NCBI GenBank assembly: GCA_963853835.1
Contig: OY970832.1
Span: 7,088,001 to 7,152,000 of the forward strand
Direction: 5' to 3'
DNA from: Calendula officinalis
Lineage: Eukaryota > Streptophyta > Magnoliopsida > Asterales > Asteraceae
DNA length: 64,000 bases
Shown: positions 10,250 to 22,711 of the stretch, piece by piece
How the letters are laid out: each line of letters begins with the position of its first letter
How positions within the stretch are numbered: the first letter of the stretch is position 1
Made by a program: the position numbers and the translations under genes
The notes under the pieces: generated by a model
Told to the model about the DNA's origin: nothing
Seen by the model: the letters and a program-made list of their open reading frames with translations, nothing else
Database searches by the model: none

Positions 10250-13200
10250 TCATGTAGCTCCCATTTGTGTTGGAGACTTGAGTAATTTCTTTAACGAGTT
10301 AATAATGCTCTTAAAAGTTGGACGCTGACTAGGATCACTGTTACAACAAGCAAAGCAAAAACTAGTTTAAGAAATTACAAATCAAATAAATAAATAAAAA
10401 TTAAAAGATCAGAAAGTTTTTTCTTACTCGGCCCAACAGGATTCCATAAGTGAAGTTAATGCTGGAGAGGTGTTGATAGGTATTGTTAGTTTCCTGTTTT
10501 GAAAAGCCACTGCTCCAACAACCTGAAATTTCAGTTTTCTTAATACAAAATTGTGTATTTCTTAGCCTAGAAAAGGTGGCATATTTTGACCGTTTACTTG
10601 TGAATGGGTCAATTATGTCATGTTATATCTATAACTGGTGAAATGGAAATGAAGTAACTTGAGTAAATCGTCCATGTGGTTTGTACGAAATTATGGGTTT
10701 CGTTCTTTGACTTTTTTTAAACCATACGCCTAAAACATCAACGGTACCTAATTTTGAAACTTGTAACAATAATGGTCTCTAACGGCCTTTTTGCTTTAGG
10801 GGCTGTTAGTGTGACTATCTGAGAAATTAAAAAAGCAGAGGGACGAAATCCATAATTTCATGAAATAATATAGAAAATTGACCCGTTTGAGCGGTACCCA
10901 ACCCGCTTGACCCGCCCATTGTAAGCAGAGTTATTAGGAGTAACCTGAGTCCATTCCAGGGTTGTTGCATGGTGAGAAGCTCCCATAAGATGACACCAAA
11001 ACTGAAAACATCAGATTTTTCATTTGAGGGCTCTCCTCTAAGGAATTCAGGGGCCATCCATTCAGGCTGACATTATTAAAAAAAGAAAAAAGTTTGGTTA
11101 TATACAAACTTATGCACGAGTCTACATTATTTAGAGAAGCTTACTGTTCCAGCAACGGATTTTGATGATATGAAAGTATTGGCTTTAAATCTTGATAACC
11201 CAAAGTCACAAACCTACATTTTGTTAATAAAAAATGGTAAATGCTGTTTTCAGAAATAGTCATGACATCAGCATCTAAATATATGTGTACGTACCTTCAC
11301 GGTCCAATTTTTGTCAACTAATAAATTTGGGGATTTGAGATCCCAATGGGAGGACTAAGACAATGTAGATAATTAATCCCTTTTGCCTGCAACTCAGTTA
11401 TATATTACCACTTGATCCACACTAATAACGAGATATAGTTTGACTTTTTTAGGTACAAGTAAATATTTTAAGATTAAGAACAAACCACATCCAAAGCCAT
11501 TCTTAAACGCCGTCTTTGATCCATTATTTCACCAGCTGCTGGTCGATGAATAAGACGAAATAAACTACCCCTATTTTATAAACATAAGAAATTTGTTTAA
11601 TGTAAAATTAATGGTTTATTTAGTAAAAAAGAAGGGAGTTACCTTGGTAGATACTCTGTAACAATTGAAAAATGTGGACGAACAGTGACTGCACCCATCA
11701 ACAGAACCACATTTGGATGGTTTCATGATTGAAACCTTACAAAAAAACCAAATTTAGAATATAACCAGTAATTGACATCACATCACATATATATAAACTA
11801 ACATGTTATTAATTTCGTTATGGTAACTTGGATAATTATTAACCTAGTTGACATTTAAAATACGTGCAAACATGTTGAATTAGTTGCAAATTTATTTAAT
11901 ATGTAGACTATAACTATATAAAATAATTTCAAATAATAAGATAAATCAAATAAAAAACGTCATAAAAAGAATTATTGTTATTGTACAAAAAAGACATAAT
12001 TTAAATATCATAAAAACGATAATAATAGAGTCACTTGAAATATTTACATAGAAATACATAATTTCATACAAACCACATAAACGATTTATATAATTTAGTC
12101 TAAACCATATTATTAATCATTTACCTGTCTAAAACATGTTATTAATCACTTGCCTTTTAGTCCAGCTCTTTAGTGTGACGTTGATATTGATAAGTATATG
12201 TGAAAAGTAACTTTGTTGACCCAAAGTTCAAGATTCTAAAAATTCTAAGAGTCCAAATATTCTAAATGTAAAAAGTTCCTATGTTAAATATTGTGGTAAT
12301 TATTAGTATAACTTAGTGGTATTAATATAAGGTATAATATGTAAGATGTTACCTACCTTAATAGTCATAATTTCAAGTTAACAAATTGAAATAGATTATG
12401 TATTATTAATAAAAAGATTATGGTAATTAATGGCTTCAAGGCCATATTAATGTAGGGTTATATTATTATACTTCGTATTTAAAATATTTAGAACCCCATG
12501 GGCTGGTTCAAAAAGTCAAAAAGTCACCGTACTCTCTCTCTTCATCTTTATTTTTCTTTATCTCACACAAAAACACAGTAAACACAAACTCTCTCTTCCT
12601 AAATTTCTTGATTTACTACCCATTTTCCCCTAAAATAGTTTTGTGTTTAACCCCTAAAATGTAGGTTACAATTAACATTTGGAGTTATTTTTTGAGTATT
12701 TCAATTTATGTTTGAAACATCTTCTTTGCAGTTGATTCATGCATATATTTCTTCATCCTTGGCTATTTGTTTCAGATATTTTGATGTTCCCCTTTAGCTT
12801 TAAAGTTTTTCTTTTCTTTTGTGTTTAATTCTTGAAAATGCAATATTATAAATAAATAAATAAATAAAAAAAAACTAATACTGCTCATCAACGGTAGATG
12901 AGCAGTCCCTAGCAAATGTTATTAAGGTAATTACAAGAATAGTTATATTAGAATTATAAATATGTAAATAAAAAAAAGTTATACCTCTCTCAGAAACTCC
13001 TTTAACTGATCATCTTGGAAGTCTTGGACTGTCAACACCTTAACAGCTACATCCTATAAATGACCAATTCACTCTTTAATTTTTACCTTTAACATTTAAT
13101 AATATAATTTAGTTTTATGAGCAAGAAATACTAACCGATCCATGCCATTCTGCACGATGAACTGTCCCAAATGAGCCTGAAAATATTATTCAAAACTTCA

Positions 13201-13270
13201 CATTACTATTATTTATAACGATTTAGTTTTTATAATGAAAAATAAAACACTGAATAATTATTTTTATTTA

Positions 13271-14020
13271 GGGCAAAATGCATAGAAGGGTAACTTACTT
13301 TCCATCAAAATTCATTTAAGGGTATGTACTTTTGTTTTGATCACTAAAGGGTAACATACTTTCATAAAGGTTGATCAAAGGATAACCTACTTTCATAAAT
13401 GTTGATCAAAGGGTAACCTACTTTCATAAAGGTATATAAAAAGGGGAAATGACTCACTCAACAAGTTTAATTTACCTGTTCCAACCAAAATGAACGGTTA
13501 CAAAAAAAAAAAAAAAGTTTAAAATGTACATGCTTCTTCGTTTCTAAATTATTTTACTCAAACAATAAATTCAAAAAATGATCATGTATTGGTTCTTAAA
13601 GTTGAGCTTCTGAAATGAGTCTTGAACTTGATTAACTTGGGTCACTAGATCAGTTTTGTTTCCATACCTTAACCATTAGTTCAAGAAAAGATGGAATTTT
13701 GGAATTTGAACAAAGAATTGATCGACTTTATTTTGACCTAGTTTGAAGGCTGTGAAACAAAACTAATCATATAAGCATTAAATAGTCACGTGGGAAACAA
13801 ATGGAAGAATTGATTACCGGTAACAAGTTTCACAAGTCACATTTACCTTTTTATATACTTTTATGAAAGTTGGTTACCCTTTAGTGATCAAAACAAAAGT
13901 ACATACCCTTAAATAAACTTTAATGGAAAGTAGGTTACCCTTTAGTGATCAAAACAAAAGTACATACCCTTAAATAAACTTTGATAGAAAGTAGGTTACC
14001 CTTCTAATGCATTTTGCCCA
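13271..14020. mobile_element. Foldback element inside the kinase pseudogene intron
   Basis: Starts GGGCAAAATGCATAGAAGGG and ends with the complement (GGTTACCCTTCTAATGCATTTTGCCC). Both arms carry repeats of GGGTATGTACTTTTGTTTTG, its complement, and GTTGATCAAAGGGTAACCTA. Within the arms the unit is itself tandemly duplicated (13870-13990). No clear target duplication. Its right end lies about 11 bp from the splice donor of the exon at 14032-14284. Confidence 0.7.
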
Positions 14021-15376
14021 TGAACACGTACCAGCACCAATTCGCTCCTTAATATGCAACTCATCCCAAGCTATTTCAAGCCAATCCATTGCCAGAGACG
14101 GTTCAAGGGTCAAATACCTTGGATGGGAAATTTCCTCTACATTTTCCTTCACTCTCAACTCATCTGGTTGACTTATTTTGACTTTTGGTGTTTCAACTAT
14201 CTCACAAATTTTGTACTAGTGGTACAGGTACACATCTCATTTCCTTTGATTCTTTGTTAATTCCAGTTTCTTCATCATGTCCTCCTACATAACATTCATC
14301 AAAAAAGTATGTTTTTTAATTAGACCAAGGCAAATTATAGCATTTATAAATGTGAGTAGAAAAACCTACTTTTGACTTGAGATATCAATGCACGGTCAAC
14401 ACAAACTTGTTGGACTTTCTTTAAATGAGAAGTTTGAAATGGTGAAGGAACTGAAGAAAGTATTTCTCCGTTTATAGAGGAATCTGGATTATACATATTT
14501 CCTGGTTGTCCAATTAAATCCATTACATACTCCCTGAATAAAACGTATACATACAAATATTTGAATAATTCGAGACTCTTTTCAACATTTTCACATGCAT
14601 AAAATAAATAAATAAGATTAACCTTGTGAACTTGTCTTGTTGGATTTTGACAAGGCATGAGGATCTATGATCTTCAACACAATACTTGCAACCTTTAGCT
14701 ATTCGGCAAGGTAGTCCCACATAGTCAGCCAATTTCTGCATGCAATTTTGAATTTAAATTTATCTATTTCGTATAGAAACAATTAACTACCAACATAGAA
14801 AAGAATAGCTCTGTGTCTACAGAGTCCAACAGATAAGTTGCCAATCGGGACCAAAATGCCATTCTGAAGATCCCTTAGTCTAGTGCTAGCCGATTCCCAA
14901 CGAGCATCTTGTTCCATTCCCCTTCAAAATTATTAATAATAAAAAAAAATTACAAATTTATACTAAAATTTTAATATATGGACAAAAGAAATGAGAGTTA
15001 GCCTAGCCTACCCCATAGTAGAAGCAACAAGTTTTGCAAGTTTTTCAGCCAACATTAAATTGTTTTCCGCAGAAAAATAAAGTTCTTGTGCTCTATCTTC
15101 CAAATCTCTTAGCTTTGAATCCCTGTATCTATCCACAAGAACAACTTCCATTGATGTTGTACCTGGATTAACTGCTTTCAGTGATAGTAAAGATGGTAGA
15201 CGTTTTCCTTCTTCTGAACCATTGCACATTGACCACATATATGGATCCATTCCAAGAATGTTGAAGAATCCGTCTGATATTTTCTCATTATAAGATAAAC
15301 TACCATTAACCTGAAATTAAATTTATTCCGTTAATTACTACCAAGATCAACTAATTATTGTTTTATTAATTTTTTA

Positions 15377-15754
15377 GGAGGTGTTTGGGAGAGCTTATTT
15401 AGAGGGCTTATGAGATTTTAAGTTTAATAAGCATTACTAAGTGTTTGGTTGAGCTTATAAGTTTATTTAAGGGGTTTTAAGAAAGCTATTTTGGAGGGTA
15501 TTATGAGCTTATTTACAATTTTTACCTCCTTACACCCTCATTTCATCAATCGGACATTTTTTATATAAGCTCAACTAAACCAAACAATTGAGCTTATTAA
15601 CTTATTAAAAATGTCCTTTTTAGTCATTTTACAATAAATTTATATAAGCTCTCTCAAACACTTTATTTTACAAAAACTTATTAACTTAATTAAGCTCATA
15701 AGCTTATAAGCTAATAAGCATAAGCCTTTTAAATAAGCTTTCCCAAACACCCCC
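15377..15754. mobile_element. Tourist-like (PIF/Harbinger) MITE
   Basis: Ends GGAGGTGTTTGGGAGAGCTT and the complement of AAGCTTTCCCAAACACCCCC form long inverted repeats continuing through GGCTTATG. TTA flanks both sides (15374-15376, 15755-15757). It lies in the large intron (15311-17684) of the kinase pseudogene. Confidence 0.75.
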
Positions 15755-16482
15755 TTAGAAAAGCTATAGCTTGCTAAACTTAAAGTAATTGGTTATCAAA
15801 TAAATATAAAGAGTAGCTTTTAATTAGTAAATAAATTATAAATCATGAAAAGAGTAATACTTGGGGAACTGAAAGACTTAATCAAGAGTAGATAGTTGTA
15901 GATGCTTAGAATATACTTTAGACAAAGATGTTTTAACGTCTAAACTTATTAGTTCTCAAGAGGTAAGATACTTGCATCATGTCAAGTAAGTGTGAAGTCT
16001 TTAATTTTTAAAAATGTGACTTTTGGACTGAGAAATTTGTAATTTTAATAATGAAACAAATTTTGGTGTAAATAACACCAAATTGGAGGTTGGATGACAT
16101 CTATTGATGTTGAAGTTTTCATATATTATCCTCTTTATATATGGAAAATACCCCCACATGATACCTTTTTAGTTGGTGGGCCGAATTGAACTGGCATACT
16201 ATTTATTCTAAAGTCAAAAGCCTCTTTGGGCGGGAATTGATCTTATATATTTTCCTTATTCTTAAGGCCAAACTTCTTAAATGATTACATAGGCTTGTCA
16301 ACATCCAAATAAGAATAGTAATAACCACAAGGCAGTGGTTAGTGTTAGAGTAGAATGATTTTGAGATTAATATTATACTAAAGTTTTATAACAAAAAACC
16401 CATAACTTAATTGTAACAAACCTGGACACCTTATACTCTTGTGATAGTTAGTACTCCTATATAAGTTCATCTATAATTATAA

Positions 16483-16771
16483 GAGGGTGGGGTGTGGTGG
16501 CGAGCCCCCACCCCTCGCCGGCTTAAATTTGCCACCTAGGCTTCGCCATGACACCCTCCGCCGGGTGAGTGAAGGTGTTCGCCGAGAGTTCGGCGAAGGA
16601 GAGAGAGAGAGTTTGTTTTTTTTAAGGGTATTTTTTGAGTGAGAGGTATTTTGGTGAGTCCCAAAAGAGTATTATTGGTTAGTGATGGTAGAGGGGGTAT
16701 TTGGGGTTTTGAATGTGAAATGTGAAATAGTGATGTGGCACTCCGACTTGGTATGACCACACCCCATGCTC
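16483..16771. mobile_element. Harbinger-like MITE with TAA target duplication
   Basis: Ends GAGGGTGGGGTGTGGTGGCG and the complement of GTATGACCACACCCCATGCTC are flanked by TAA (16480-16482, 16772-16774). It shares a TGATGGTAGAGGGGGTATTT segment with the larger element at 5335-6190. It sits in the same pseudogene intron. Confidence 0.75.
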
Positions 16772-16924
16772 TAAGATAGCGTTGCCAAAGCTCCCGGCTT
16801 GATTTCAGCGTTGTTTAAAAAGAAGTTTATATTTTAAAGTCTACAAACATAATACTAAAAAAAGTTTGTATTTTAAAGTTTCTATTTTAGTCTAAATATA
16901 TAGTGGATGAATAGTCCCTTAATA

Positions 16925-16965
16925 ACATACTAGCAAGATACCCGCGCAATGCGGTGACAGGTACC
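16925..16965 (-). mobile_element. Possible Helitron 3' end
   Basis: On the minus strand the sequence is CCGCATTGCGCGGGTATCTT followed by GCTAGT. It has a GC-rich near-palindrome, a short spacer and CTAG before T, the usual Helitron 3' terminus. The other end of the element was not found. Confidence 0.45.
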
Positions 16966-16979
16966 ATGTAACTATATTT

Positions 16980-17170
16980 TGTGGTGACGATAGGGATGGT
17001 GATGGTGCACGTAGTGATGGTGGATGACATCAGTAGTGATTGTGGTGGTGGTGGCATTATTAATTGTAGTGGTCGGTGGGTGATGGTGGTAATGTTCGGT
17101 GATGGTAGTGGTGGTGGTGGGTGATGATGGTGGCGGGAGGCGGGGGTGGGTAGTAATTATGGTGGCGGAT
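16980..17170 (+). repeat. GGTGGT/GATGGT-rich low-complexity tract
   Basis: About 190 bp of degenerate GGTGRTGGT-like repeats, strongly purine/pyrimidine skewed, in the first intron of the kinase pseudogene. No coding meaning is evident. Confidence 0.7.
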
Positions 17171-17261
17171 AGTGGTCAATAAAATTATAATAATAAGAGT
17201 TTAGGGGTTAATAAAAATAATGAGGTAAATACATAATTGTATTCAACTATTTAATATCTGA

Positions 17262-17345
17262 CATAGTAGCTCAGTTGGTTGGTTAAAGCCTCCGGCTAAT
17301 AACATGAAAATTGGGGTTCAAATGTTGGGGCTGTTAATTTTTTAA
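17262..17345 (+). mobile_element. tRNA-derived SINE-like sequence
   Basis: TAGCTCAGTTGGTTGGTTAA matches a pol III A box, and GGGGTTCAAATGTTGGGG about 50 bp later matches a B box, with the spacing of a tRNA gene. The anticodon arm does not pair convincingly and no CCA-type end or terminator follows, so I read it as a tRNA-derived SINE head rather than a working tRNA gene. Confidence 0.5.
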
Positions 17346-18989
17346 AAGGTTCTACATTAGGTGCAATCAATGAAACATCAAATTTCCTAATACATTTTGA
17401 ATAATATTAATGATTCTTAATTTTTACTATTTTAGATAATGCAATAAATATGATTTTCAATTAAAATGGAAATTGGATGCTTCATGTATACATTACAAAA
17501 ACCATTTTTTGAAAAACATATTTCTCGAAATAAAAGTGTTGCTGAAAATTAAGTTTAAGTATATATTAGTAAAGAGTAAAGATCGATAACCATAAACAGA
17601 ACACGATAAACACTAAAAGTGAAATATTATCGAGAAGAACTCGACGACATAAATAATTAAAAAGGTAGGGAAAGAAAATCATACCCAGAGACGATACGAA
17701 ACAGACTCTGCATCATAACACGTCACTGCCGGACCACCACCACCTCCGCCGCAACCTCGCCCTTGAATAAGTGTAGGCTCATCACCAATAGTTGCTTGAT
17801 GTGTTAACCGTTTAGCAAGCGTAAGTTGCAAGTAATAACTGTCACGCCACCTCTGGACAAGATTCCGGCGACCGTCATCTCTTCCGCCACCGTCACCATT
17901 CCCCACCACCACATGATCTTCCTCCTTCACCCCTGCCGTCTCCTCCGTCATTGAATCCTTATGAAAAGCAGCAGAACTCGAGGTCGCGATCGTGTCGGAA
18001 AACAAACTACCGGCGTAACTACTTCCGGCATCACTCGATAACCTCCGTAATGAAACCTGTCGATCACCAAACCCCCTAACAATGCTTTGTTGTGTAGTCG
18101 GATGATGAAAATCGACGTCGGAGACGTGACTACGCCAGTCGTCGTCGATAACATCTTTCACCGGAGCCGGCAGCAGATCGCTGATGTCATCGTTGTTTAG
18201 CCTCACGTGACCAGTACCTGCACCTGAACCGGAAACTGAAGATTTCTTCTCCACCAACCAATTCACGAAATCGGTGGGCTGTTGCCTCTTCTTTTTCCCG
18301 TGGCTCCGGTCACTTCTACAGCTACTAAAACGGTGACGTTGCGATACTAAACCTGTATTTCCGTACTCATGATCCTATCACCATCACCATGCTCATCGCC
18401 ATGGATCATGAAACTTGACGAGTTGTTCTTCTTGTCTTGATCTTCAGATTTTATCGATGAATTGGTGATGACGCCACTATCAGGAAACTGTCTCGGAAAA
18501 ATGTAAGTTGTTCTATGCGGCATTTTCAGAAACACCTTTAACCAATACAAAAAACTAACAAAAAATCGAACTTTATTTTCTATCTTTATTTCTATCGATC
18601 TTATCTAAATCTAGCACAAATCGTGTTCTCTTGCTCTGAAATTAACAACTCCAGTAAACGAAAACTGATCGTATTTGAGCAACAACTTTTTACGCGTTGT
18701 CGACTTGATAAACCGCAGTAAAGAACGCATTTTTTTTTACTTGAAAAATTCCAAAACTATTTTAGAAGATAACGACAAATCTTAATGAAACGGCGCGCTT
18801 CCAGTGTTCATCGGAATATTAAGCTTCAATTCTTCCAGAAATGAAGTATGATCTAGCTCATCGATTGAAAAAATTTGTGAGAAATGGATTCCATGGATAA
18901 TTACGATTGGTGGATTTGCAGAGGAATCGCTTCAGAAATGGAATAGCAGAATTTGTCTGGGAGGAGGGGTTTCTTTAAATAAATAGAAG

Positions 18990-20016
18990 GGTAAATTACA
19001 GTTTTTATCCCTGGGGTTTTCCTGATTCTGGGTTTTTCCTAAACTCTTTTTTTTCCTTTTTTTGTCCTTGACGTTTTTAAAATTCCGCATTTTTGTTCTT
19101 CCGTCTAAAATCTTCCGTTAACTGACGAAATATTAGTCAATTTCCCCAAATTACCCCTATCATCATCATCATCAAAAAACCCTTTCAACCCAAATGTGTT
19201 CTTCATGTGTTCTTCAAAGCTAGATCTGCAAATGAATGTGAAGGTCGGAGATGGTGACCGGAGCTAAATCAAACACCCATTATCACCACCACCACTGATT
19301 CATCACCACCACCACCACTGATTCATCACCACCATGACCACCGATTCATCACCACGAGCAGAGACACAAATCGAAAAGCTACAACAAGCGACTGCCGGAG
19401 CACTGTGATTCACTGATTTGGCTGCACCATCACCAACACCGAATCACCACCACCAAAATTGAAGGGAAGAGATGTAAAATTGATTGCTGGAGGTCGTATT
19501 CTGTGAAATCGATTTGTGAGCATGTAAAATCGATGAAGAAGATGAAACACCGTCGCACCATCATCATCGATTAACGGCCAAAATTGATTACGGAGGTGGT
19601 AGTCTTCTCAGATCTGAAACACCGTCGCACCATCATTATCGATAAACACCATCTTCTCGGATCTGAAACGTATCTACATAATGCAAAATCATTTCTTGAC
19701 TAACCATAAAAGTCGAAATCATTGTTCAAAATTCGACCAGTGATGGAGAATCCAATCGTCGGGCAGGACAAGCCATGGAGAAATGATTAAAAGAGGGTTT
19801 AGGATTTGTGGGTGTTGGGGAAGAAGATAGAAAAAAGAAAAAATTTAAAGAGAAAAAGAAAAGGGAAAAAAGACTAAAAATGCCCTCATATCTTTTGCAT
19901 TTGAGGTCATTTAAAGGCTAAAATTGGACGGAGGGACAGAAATACGAAATTTTAAAAACATTAAGGATAAAAACCCAAAATGGGGAAAACCTCGGGGATA
20001 AAAAATGTAATTTACC
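18990..20016. mobile_element. Mutator-like non-autonomous element (GGTAAATTACAG ends)
   Basis: Ends GGTAAATTACAGTTTTTATC and the complement of GGATAAAAAATGTAATTTACC are inverted repeats. Flanks AAATAGAAG and GAATAGAAA are an imperfect 9-bp duplication. The interior holds CACCACCAT-rich sequence and leader-like DNA with no long frame. The element at 46227-47312 has similar ends and a perfect duplication. It lies just upstream of the kinase pseudogene. Confidence 0.65.
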
Positions 20017-20387
20017 TGAATAGAAAGAGTGAAATATGGGGGATAAGAGTGGGTGTGGGGTGCACCTGGCGTAGGTTAGAGTGAGTTTCTAATTGGTGGA
20101 AAGGGCGGCTGTTTCGTATTGCTACAGAAATTGGTGTGTACAAATTTTACGTATTATATTAACCTCTATGCAGACAAGGTGGTGGTGCCTCGGGAGTCGG
20201 GCCTGCTCCTATTCTTACATATATATTTTTTAATCTGAAATATTTTTAATGAAATTTAAATTCACTTGATTATAAAATAATTGATATATCGATAGACCAA
20301 ATGTGTTTCAGTTATTATCCATTGATATGATGAAGATTGAAGTTATATGTAGCGTAATCTTTAATGACATGCTAGGTAAATCTTTTA

Positions 20388-20680
20388 CTATCTCCGTATC
20401 AAAATAAGTGATACACTTTCCTAAAAGGGATGGAACAAAATAAGTGATACACTTTTAAAATTTATCTTATTTGGTAAAAAAATTTATCTACTTTAATAAA
20501 GTGAATTTACCCTTTTACCCTTACTTTTCTTCTAATCATCATTAATATCACTTTATTCAAAAGAAGTGAGGCCCATTCTCCACTAACTATCCACTTTAAT
20601 CTATTTTAAACCACATTTTAATCTTTTGCCTCATAAACCGCAATTATTCAAGTGTATCACTTATTTTGATACGGAGGTAG
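20388..20680. mobile_element. Stowaway-like (Tc1/Mariner) MITE
   Basis: Ends CTATCTCCGTATCAAAATAA and TTATTTTGATACGGAGGTAG are inverted repeats flanked by TA. It belongs to the same type as 6240-6552. Confidence 0.8.
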
Positions 20681-20689
20681 TATAAAGAA

Positions 20690-22700
20690 TTAGCTATGAA
20701 GATTGAAAGAAATAACCATGATGGTTGATTGTGGGGATGGTTGTGATAACTGATAAGCCTCTTATTATGGAGACTGAATTTCACCACCAAACTTTTTTTT
20801 TTCCATTTATTTGGACGTCTAGGCAATCTATAGTGGTCATGTGCAACGTGCAGTGGTTATTCACTTGCTTGTAAATTATGCATGCTAAGTGGTACATTTA
20901 ATATTAAAGTCAATTTTAAGGCTTTGTCGTGTGTTTGTTCACTACTACACGGGTTTGGTCATATGTGTTTGAAGAGAGAAAATTGTCACCGTTACTAATA
21001 GACTTAGATTAACCATAATGGTGACCAAACTCGTGTATTGTTCCTTAATTTTGACATATAACTTGATCTAATATGTAGGACGATAAATAGAAATAAATTA
21101 TAGAAAATAATATAATTACTCTATTTAAAATCACCCTTATCCTATTATTAGGATTTTGGTCCTTCCAACTTTACCGCTCAATGCTATAAAATAAGACCAC
21201 TGGTTCATTTAAAATTATACACCTTCAATCACGGTTTCTGTCATTTAACGGGTTTTTACTTTGTAGTTTGTATTAAGAGACCAGTTTAAATTGCTTTGTA
21301 ATATTTATACCTATCAAAACCAGATCAAATACAAGTTTTAACCAGTTTTCGTATACAGAAATATCAAATAAACTCGAATTTTTCAACGAGTAAATAACAA
21401 TATCTTACATAAAAAATAGATTTCGAGGCAAAGGCTGCCCATGATTGATATTTTTTACCTTCCAAATTGGGGGGAGATCTAAGCTGTAGTAATGATCACG
21501 GGAACAAGTTATGGGCCCTTTGTAGGCGCCGCGTGAGCTTGATATGGCAGGGGGTTTTTTAAATTAAGTTTATACGAGTACATTTTAAAATCAAATTTCC
21601 AAATAAAGAAAGAGAAATATAAAAATGGATCGTTTGATGCTTTATTTTTAATTTTTATTATTATATTCAAGTTATAATAAGATGTTCAATTTCCAATGTT
21701 TGAATCAACAAAGTTATGGTTGCTCGAAGTAGTAAATCGAAACAACATTTTTTCTCAATAGTAATCTTTTTCTATTGATTTGATCTATGACTCGTGACTA
21801 TTAGTTAATATCAATTATATTAACATCACCATCAAAAGCATTGTAGTTCCATAACTATTGTCAATTATGGTTTATGAGGTATCAAAAGTTGAATGGTAAA
21901 TCACATGGTGATCATGGAGGCCATATAAATTATGTGTCATTGCATTTGGTAGACCTTTGCTACCCTTAATGAACAATCTACAAATGGTCAATGCAACATC
22001 ACTTTTCATCTTCTTTTTGATAGGGTTGCAATTACATGTGACCCCTAGTAATCTTATGGTTGAGACTTTAATAAAAAGTTAAAATATTTCTTGAAAATAC
22101 AATTGTTTAATAATCATAATTAAAGGAAAATGTTCATAAATGGCATAATATTAATTATAAAATACATAATGCAAATATAGTCATTTAGATAGATCACATT
22201 GCTTATTATTTATTTGCTGATTGTGTTTTTATCTACTATTCAATTTTACAAAAAGAAATGTTTTGCTATACATATGTAAGTTTGAATTTTTTTTTTTTTG
22301 TAATTCCGTTGACCTGTTTGAACTTTTTGCTTTTTCTTGACCCGTTTGTTGTTTCGTTGATCTGTTTGCAGCTGCTTTAAAGCATCCAAGAACGTCAATT
22401 TTAATTTTTTATTTTATTTAATTTTTATAAATTATCTAAATTTCATATTTTTATGCATCAATTGAATTATGATTGATTATATGATTTCATAATTTTTTTT
22501 AGTTATACAAGGCATTTTTTTCTTTCTTTCTTTTTTTTTCCTTTTTTAAATTCTAAGGAGATTTTAAAGGTGATTTTGTATTAGGGACTCACTCTCAACC
22601 CTTCCCATCAATTTTTTTTCCACCATATTATCCATAATAAAAAAAAAAATGCCTGATTCAATATTTTGTTAAAAACTTTAAAATTATGTAAAGCTTTCAT
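20690..22700. other. AT-rich intergenic DNA, no gene seen
   Basis: About 2 kb without a supportable gene. There are homopolymer T runs near 22287-22300 and 22530. No clear transposon ends were recognised. Confidence 0.5.
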
Positions 22701-22711
22701 TGGTGTAGATC

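Larger units (their letters stand above)
10250..18523 (-). pseudogene. CTR1-like Raf-type protein kinase (MAPKKK), probably a pseudogene
   Basis: Exons read from 18523 down: 17685-18523, 15012-15310, 14795-14921, 14623-14735, 14370-14533, 14032-14284, 13136-13176, 12985-13053, 11643-11735, 11486-11570, 11295-11386, 11145-11213, 10945-11066, 10428-10522 and 10250-10337. The N-terminus MPHRTTYIFPRQFPDS, the EDR1-type regulatory domain (LGMDPYMWSMC; VPIGNLSVGLCRHRAI; GLPCRIAKGCKYC) and the kinase (IGAGSFGTVHRAEW, DVAVKVL, DLKSPNLLVDK, CDFGLSRFKA, PEWMAPEFL, SDVFSFGVILWELL) place it with CTR1-like kinases of the AT4G24480 kind. Known: CTR1 represses ethylene signalling; this sub-branch is less studied. 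Breaks: a frame change at 18347-18380, another near 14200-14220, an apparent 8-bp loss after VSIMK (near 11720) and an apparent 7-bp loss removing the HRD catalytic motif (near 11345). All splice borders still look normal, which suggests recent decay. Sequencing error is unlikely for the 7- and 8-bp losses. Confidence 0.85.

Noticed and set aside
10827..11057. A free-standing small kinase-fragment gene (MAPEFLRGEPSNEKS...)
   Set aside because: It is one exon of the CTR1-like gene, with proper splice borders on both sides; the apparent ATG is the M of the APE motif.
12480..12660. A second promoter and leader inside the kinase pseudogene intron
   Set aside because: CT-rich leader-like DNA is present, but no open frame or splice pattern follows on the plus strand.
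16980..17170. A glycine-rich coding region
   Set aside because: The GGTGGT tract has stops in relevant frames and no start or splice context; it is low-complexity intronic DNA.
17262..17345. A functional tRNA gene
   Set aside because: A and B boxes are present, but the anticodon arm and acceptor stem do not pair convincingly and no terminator follows.
18318..18347. A very short intron joining the two N-terminal frames of the CTR1-like gene
   Set aside because: A GT...AG interval of 28 bp is too short for plant splicing, so a true frame break is more likely.
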